Positions 13,398-16,023 of a stretch of 16,023 bases of DNA are shown here, in pieces. The stretch is taken from NCBI GenBank assembly GCA_934513205.1, contig CAKSWU010000033.1, positions 1-16,023 on the forward strand, in the 5' to 3' direction. The notes beneath the pieces were generated by a model, which saw only the letters and a list, made by a program, of their open reading frames with translations, had not been told where the DNA came from and searched no databases. This stretch comes from an uncultured Faecalibacterium sp. GTDB lineage: Bacteria; Bacillota; Clostridia; Oscillospirales; Ruminococcaceae. Every line of letters begins with the position of its first letter. Positions within the stretch are counted from its first letter, which is position 1. The position numbers and the translations under genes were made by a program.

Positions 13398-14738
13398 ATG
13401 ACAGTTCAGACACTGGCGATCATTGTCCTTCTTGTCAGCTTCTTTGTGATGATCTTCCTGCGTTTCCCCATCGCCTACGCCGTTGGCCTGTCCAGCGTGC
13501 TGTGCATGCTGGTGCAGGGTCAGGCACTGACCGACGTTTGCCGACTGATGGTCAAGGGCATCTCCTCCTTCAGCCTGATGGCTGTGCCCTTCTTCATCAC
13601 CATGGGTGTGCTCATGGGCTCCGGCGGCATCTCTGAAAAGCTCATCGCACTGGCTGACGCCTGCGTGGGCTGGATGCGCGGCGGCATGGCCATGGTCAAC
13701 ATCGTGGCTTCCTACTTCTTTGGCGGCATTTCCGGTTCTGCCTCTGCCGATACCGCCTCCATCGGCTCCATTATGATCCCCATGATGGTGGACCAGGGCT
13801 ACGGTGCCGACTTCTCCACCGCTGTTACCATCACCTCCTCCTGCGAGGGCCTGCTGGTTCCTCCCAGCCACAACATGGTCATCTACGCTACCACCGCCGG
13901 TGGTATCTCCGTGGGCAGCCTGTTCCTGGCAGGTTACCTGCCCGGCGCACTGCTGGCCATCGTCCTGATGATTGGCTCCTACATCATCTCCGTGAAGCGC
14001 AACTACCCCAAGGGTGATTCCTTCAGCATCAAGCGCTTTGTCAAGCAGCTGGGCACCTCCATCTGGGCTCTGGCCGCCGTTATCATCGTGGTGTTCGGCG
14101 TTGTCGGCGGCGTGTTTACCGCTACCGAGTCCGCTGCTATCGCCGTTATCTACTCCCTGCTCGTTTCCGTGTTCGTCTACAAGGGTCTGGACTGGAAGGG
14201 CGTGTGGCACGCCCTGGACGAGTGCGTCAACACCCTGTCCATCGTGCTGATCCTGATCGCCACCTCTGCAGTGTTCGGCAACTGCCTGACCATGCTGCAT
14301 GTGCCCGATCTGGCAGCAACCGCCATCACCGACCTGACCGATAACCCCTACATTATCGCACTGCTCATCGACCTGATCCTGCTGGTGCTGGGCATGATCA
14401 TGGATATGGCTCCCATCATCCTGATCGCTACCCCCATCCTGCTGCCCATCGCCACCTCCATCGGCATCGACCCCATCCAGTTTGGTATCATCGTGGTGCT
14501 GAACTGCGGCATCGGCCTGCTGACTCCTCCCGTTGGCTCCGTTCTGTTCATCGGCTCTGCCGTGGCAAAGCGTCCCATGGAAAAGGTGGTCAAGGCTACC
14601 CTGCCGTTCTACCTGTGCATGTTCATTGCACTGCTGCTGCTGACCTACGTCCCCGACATCAGCCTTGCGATCCCCAAGCTGCTGGGCGGCTACGTCAGCC
14701 CCATCGCAAACCCGCTGGGCCCTGTGTTCATCCACTAA
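13398..14738 (+). CDS. dctM: TRAP transporter large permease DctM
   Basis: A 446-residue protein with about 12 membrane helices and the DctM (PF06808) fold. It forms the transport path and couples uptake to an ion gradient, usually Na+. Signature segments include FGGISGSASADTASIGSIMIPMM (starting near residue 109) and the related second-repeat stretch NCGIGLLTPPVGSVLF (near residue 371). AAGGAGGA lies at 13382-13389, inside the end of dctQ. Length is normal and the gene is intact. The strong terminator 28 bp after the stop codon ends the operon. Confidence 0.93.
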   Translation: MTVQTLAIIVLLVSFFVMIFLRFPIAYAVGLSSVLCMLVQGQALTDVCRLMVKGISSFSLMAVPFFITMGVLMGSGGISEKLIALADACVGWMRGGMAMVNIVASYFFGGISGSASADTASIGSIMIPMMVDQGYGADFSTAVTITSSCEGLLVPPSHNMVIYATTAGGISVGSLFLAGYLPGALLAIVLMIGSYIISVKRNYPKGDSFSIKRFVKQLGTSIWALAAVIIVVFGVVGGVFTATESAAIAVIYSLLVSVFVYKGLDWKGVWHALDECVNTLSIVLILIATSAVFGNCLTMLHVPDLAATAITDLTDNPYIIALLIDLILLVLGMIMDMAPIILIATPILLPIATSIGIDPIQFGIIVVLNCGIGLLTPPVGSVLFIGSAVAKRPMEKVVKATLPFYLCMFIALLLLTYVPDISLAIPKLLGGYVSPIANPLGPVFIH

Positions 14739-14765
14739 ACTGCCCCGCGTGAGCTGAAAAACAGA

Positions 14766-14809
14766 ACCGCCCGCACATTGTGTCTGCAATGTGCGGGCGG
14801 TCTTTTTTT
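14766..14809 (+). terminator. Intrinsic terminator of the TRAP operon
   Basis: ACCGCCCGCACATTG (14766-14780) pairs perfectly with CAATGTGCGGGCGGT (14787-14801), followed by C and seven T (14803-14809). On the other strand the stem is followed by a weaker TTCTGTTTTT, so it may also end the convergent regulator transcript. Confidence 0.93.
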
Positions 14810-14816
14810 CGCAGAT

Positions 14817-15647
14817 TCAGCCCCGAGCGTCCTGCTTTGTGGTGCTGAAGTACTCCTTTGGGGTCATGCCGTACTCCTTTTTGAAGGCGCGGAAAAAGTG
14901 GTTGTAGCCGCCAAAGCCACTCACTTTGTACACCTCGGTGATGGGCAGACCCTGCTCGATGAGGGTGCGGCAGCGGTCCAGCCTCGCCTTCACGATATAG
15001 CGGTGCACGGTCTGCCCGGTCTGACGCTTGAATTCCCGGGCAATATGCTCCTGCGAAACGAAAAATTCTTTTTCCAGACGTTCCAGCGTCAATTCCTCGG
15101 TAAGGTGCGCCTGAATGAACAGGAACACCTCGTCCAGCATCAGGTGATGGCGGCTGACCGGCGCGGTATGGAACTCGGCATGGATGCAGGCACGCAGCGC
15201 CAGCACCACGAACATTTGCAGAATACCGTGCTCGAACACCGCTGCACCGAACTGGGTGCGCTCCTGCGGGAGCATCAGCAGCTTCCGGGCAAGGTTTTTC
15301 AGCAGCATATAGATCTGGCTGTCCGGCCGGACCGCCACCTGCCGGAAGGGCACCACGTTGAAGCTTTTTTCAAGGTCGGTGTCTGCGTCCGAAAGCTGCG
15401 CCAGCGTCTGGGGGGACAGCTGCACCCGAATAAGTTCCAGTGGGCCGTAAGCACCGGCGTATTCCAGTCTGCCGCCCTGACCGGGCTTGAAGATGATGAG
15501 GTTCTGCTGCTGGGCGGGCAGCACCACCTCGCTGCACCGGAACACGCCGCTGCCCCGCATGACCAGAAACAGGTCGTAATACGCGCCGGAATAAAACTCC
15601 CGGACGGCGCTCTGCTCAAAAAAATAACGCTTGACTGTATAGTTCAC
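14817..15647 (-). CDS. AraC-family transcriptional regulator
   Basis: A 276-residue regulator. The N-terminal half (about 1-150) looks like a cupin-type ligand-binding domain (YDLFLVMRGSGVF, then QQNLIIFKPGQGG). The C-terminal part (about 178-270) carries two helix-turn-helix units and the AraC signature FGGYNHFFRAFKKEYGMTPKEY in its last third. I chose the GTG at 15647 because GGAGG (15660-15656) is 8 nt upstream; the frame continues 91 codons further to 15920 but crosses the divergent promoter region and the next gene. It is divergent from the GPH symporter gene and probably activates it in response to a sugar-like ligand. Confidence 0.85.
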   Translation of the reverse strand: MNYTVKRYFFEQSAVREFYSGAYYDLFLVMRGSGVFRCSEVVLPAQQQNLIIFKPGQGGRLEYAGAYGPLELIRVQLSPQTLAQLSDADTDLEKSFNVVPFRQVAVRPDSQIYMLLKNLARKLLMLPQERTQFGAAVFEHGILQMFVVLALRACIHAEFHTAPVSRHHLMLDEVFLFIQAHLTEELTLERLEKEFFVSQEHIAREFKRQTGQTVHRYIVKARLDRCRTLIEQGLPITEVYKVSGFGGYNHFFRAFKKEYGMTPKEYFSTTKQDARG

Positions 15648-15676
15648 CAAAAAAGCCTCCGTGAAACTGTCATGTG

Positions 15677-15712
15677 CAACAGTTTGTTGTACACAACAGA
15701 AAAGTACAACTG
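15677..15712. promoter_or_regulatory. Cluster of CAACWG sites and dyads between the regulator and the symporter
   Basis: CAACAG at 15677 and 15694 and CAACTG at 15707 form direct repeats. TGTTGT (15685-15690) faces ACAACA (15693-15698) around AC, and CAACA (15677-15681) faces TGTTG (15685-15689). The cluster is 17 bp from the regulator's ribosome-binding site and about 75 bp upstream of the symporter -10 box. It may bind the AraC regulator or a second regulator. Confidence 0.4.
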
Positions 15713-15786
15713 TTATAATTGCATAATACATCAATTTGCGATAGTTTTCAATCATTTTTTGGATATGTATTGATGCAAAATTAACG

Positions 15787-15792
15787 TATAAT
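15787..15792 (+). promoter_or_regulatory. -10 box of the GPH symporter promoter
   Basis: A perfect TATAAT with no recognisable -35 at 15-19 bp. Direct ATGCAAA repeats lie at 15773 and 15791, the second overlapping this box. A good -10 without -35 fits activation by the divergent AraC regulator. Confidence 0.45.
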
Positions 15793-15807
15793 GCAAAGCG
15801 TAGAAAA

Positions 15808-15828
15808 GAGACTTGTGCGAAAAGTCTC
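15808..15828 (+). other. Leader hairpin of the symporter mRNA
   Basis: GAGACTT (15808-15814) pairs perfectly with AAGTCTC (15822-15828) around a 7-nt loop, about 18 bp before AAGGAGGA. A T5 tract (15841-15845) lies 12 bp past the stem, too far for a normal terminator. Its role is unknown; mRNA stability is one option. Confidence 0.35.
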
Positions 15829-15862
15829 GTGGTTTCACTGTTTTTAAGGAGGATAAAACACA

Positions 15863-16023
15863 ATGGACCAGAAAAAGACCGTCCGACCCTTCTCCATGAA
15901 GGACAAGATCGGCTATACACTGGGCGATCTGGGCTGCTGCTTTACTGAGCAGTACCGTGCCATGTATCTGTCGATCTTCTACACCCTGATCCTGCAGGTC
16001 AACCCCTTCCACGTGGGTATCCT
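15863..16023 (+). CDS. GPH-family sugar:cation symporter (MelB-like), N-terminal part
   Basis: The first 53 codons of a gene cut by the window end. After a short charged lead comes KDKIGYTLGDLGCCF (about 13-27), the N-terminal hallmark of glycoside-pentoside-hexuronide symporters such as MelB and the uronide carriers. A first membrane helix (about 34-47) follows. These carriers import sugars, glycosides or hexuronides with Na+ or H+. AAGGAGGA at 15846-15853 supports the ATG at 15863. The divergent AraC gene suggests substrate-induced expression. Confidence 0.8.
   Translation, partial: MDQKKTVRPFSMKDKIGYTLGDLGCCFTEQYRAMYLSIFYTLILQVNPFHVGI

Noticed and set aside
13365..14789. 474-codon minus-strand open frame opposite dctM
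   Set aside because: It is the His/Gln/Asp/Gly-rich mirror of a clear DctM gene and crosses the operon terminator.
15684..15719. Plus-strand promoter using TATAAT at 15714
   Set aside because: The -10 is perfect, but TTGTAC and TTGTTG lie 21-24 bp away, outside the usable spacing, and a TATAAT nearer the gene (15787) is a better candidate.

Overview
The window looks like a chromosomal piece of a GC-rich, Gram-positive gut Firmicute, most like Faecalibacterium or a close relative in the Oscillospiraceae. This rests on strong AGGAGG ribosome-binding sites, consensus sigma-A promoters (TTGACA/TATAAT), lipoprotein signal peptides, a YesM/YesN-type two-component pair, GC-rich codon use and the overall gene style. 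The genus is an inference from pattern recognition; no search was run.

Left part (1-5750). A leftward gene is cut off at the left edge. Next is a leftward MFS transporter of the oxalate/formate-antiporter type. It is divergent from a histidyl-tRNA synthetase-like gene (hisS) whose leader holds a long imperfect palindrome. hisS converges on a leftward CaCA-family cation exchanger through a shared bidirectional terminator. The exchanger has a leader that folds as a yybP-ykoY (manganese) riboswitch with an overlapping intrinsic terminator. To its right is a leftward membrane protein that fuses two PF06541-like (CmpB/DUF1113) halves.

Middle (5700-8120). A leftward FucO-type iron alcohol dehydrogenase has a perfect 17-bp palindrome over its -35 box. 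It is followed by a leftward xylose-isomerase-like TIM-barrel protein. The same half-site (ATTTTGCA/TGCAAAAT), in the same register on the -35 box, occurs upstream of the left-edge gene.

Right part (8050-14810). This is one functional module read rightward. A YesM-like histidine kinase, a YesN-like response regulator and a TRAP-type (DctP) solute-binding lipoprotein overlap one another and form a sensing operon closed by a terminator. After it comes a complete tripartite TRAP transporter (dctP, dctQ, dctM) with its own promoter. Upstream of that promoter are tandem GACA..TTT repeats 20 bp apart, as expected for an AraC-type response regulator. A terminator-like hairpin between dctP and dctQ probably sets binding protein in excess over permease. 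The likely logic is that the first DctP protein senses a ligand with the kinase, and the regulator then turns on the transporter that imports it.

Right edge (14817-16023). A leftward AraC-family regulator is divergent from a GPH-family sugar:cation symporter that is cut by the window end. Their shared intergenic region carries repeated CAACWG sites and a promoter with a good -10 but no -35, as is typical of activated promoters. I saw no tRNA, rRNA, CRISPR array, insertion sequence or prophage gene.
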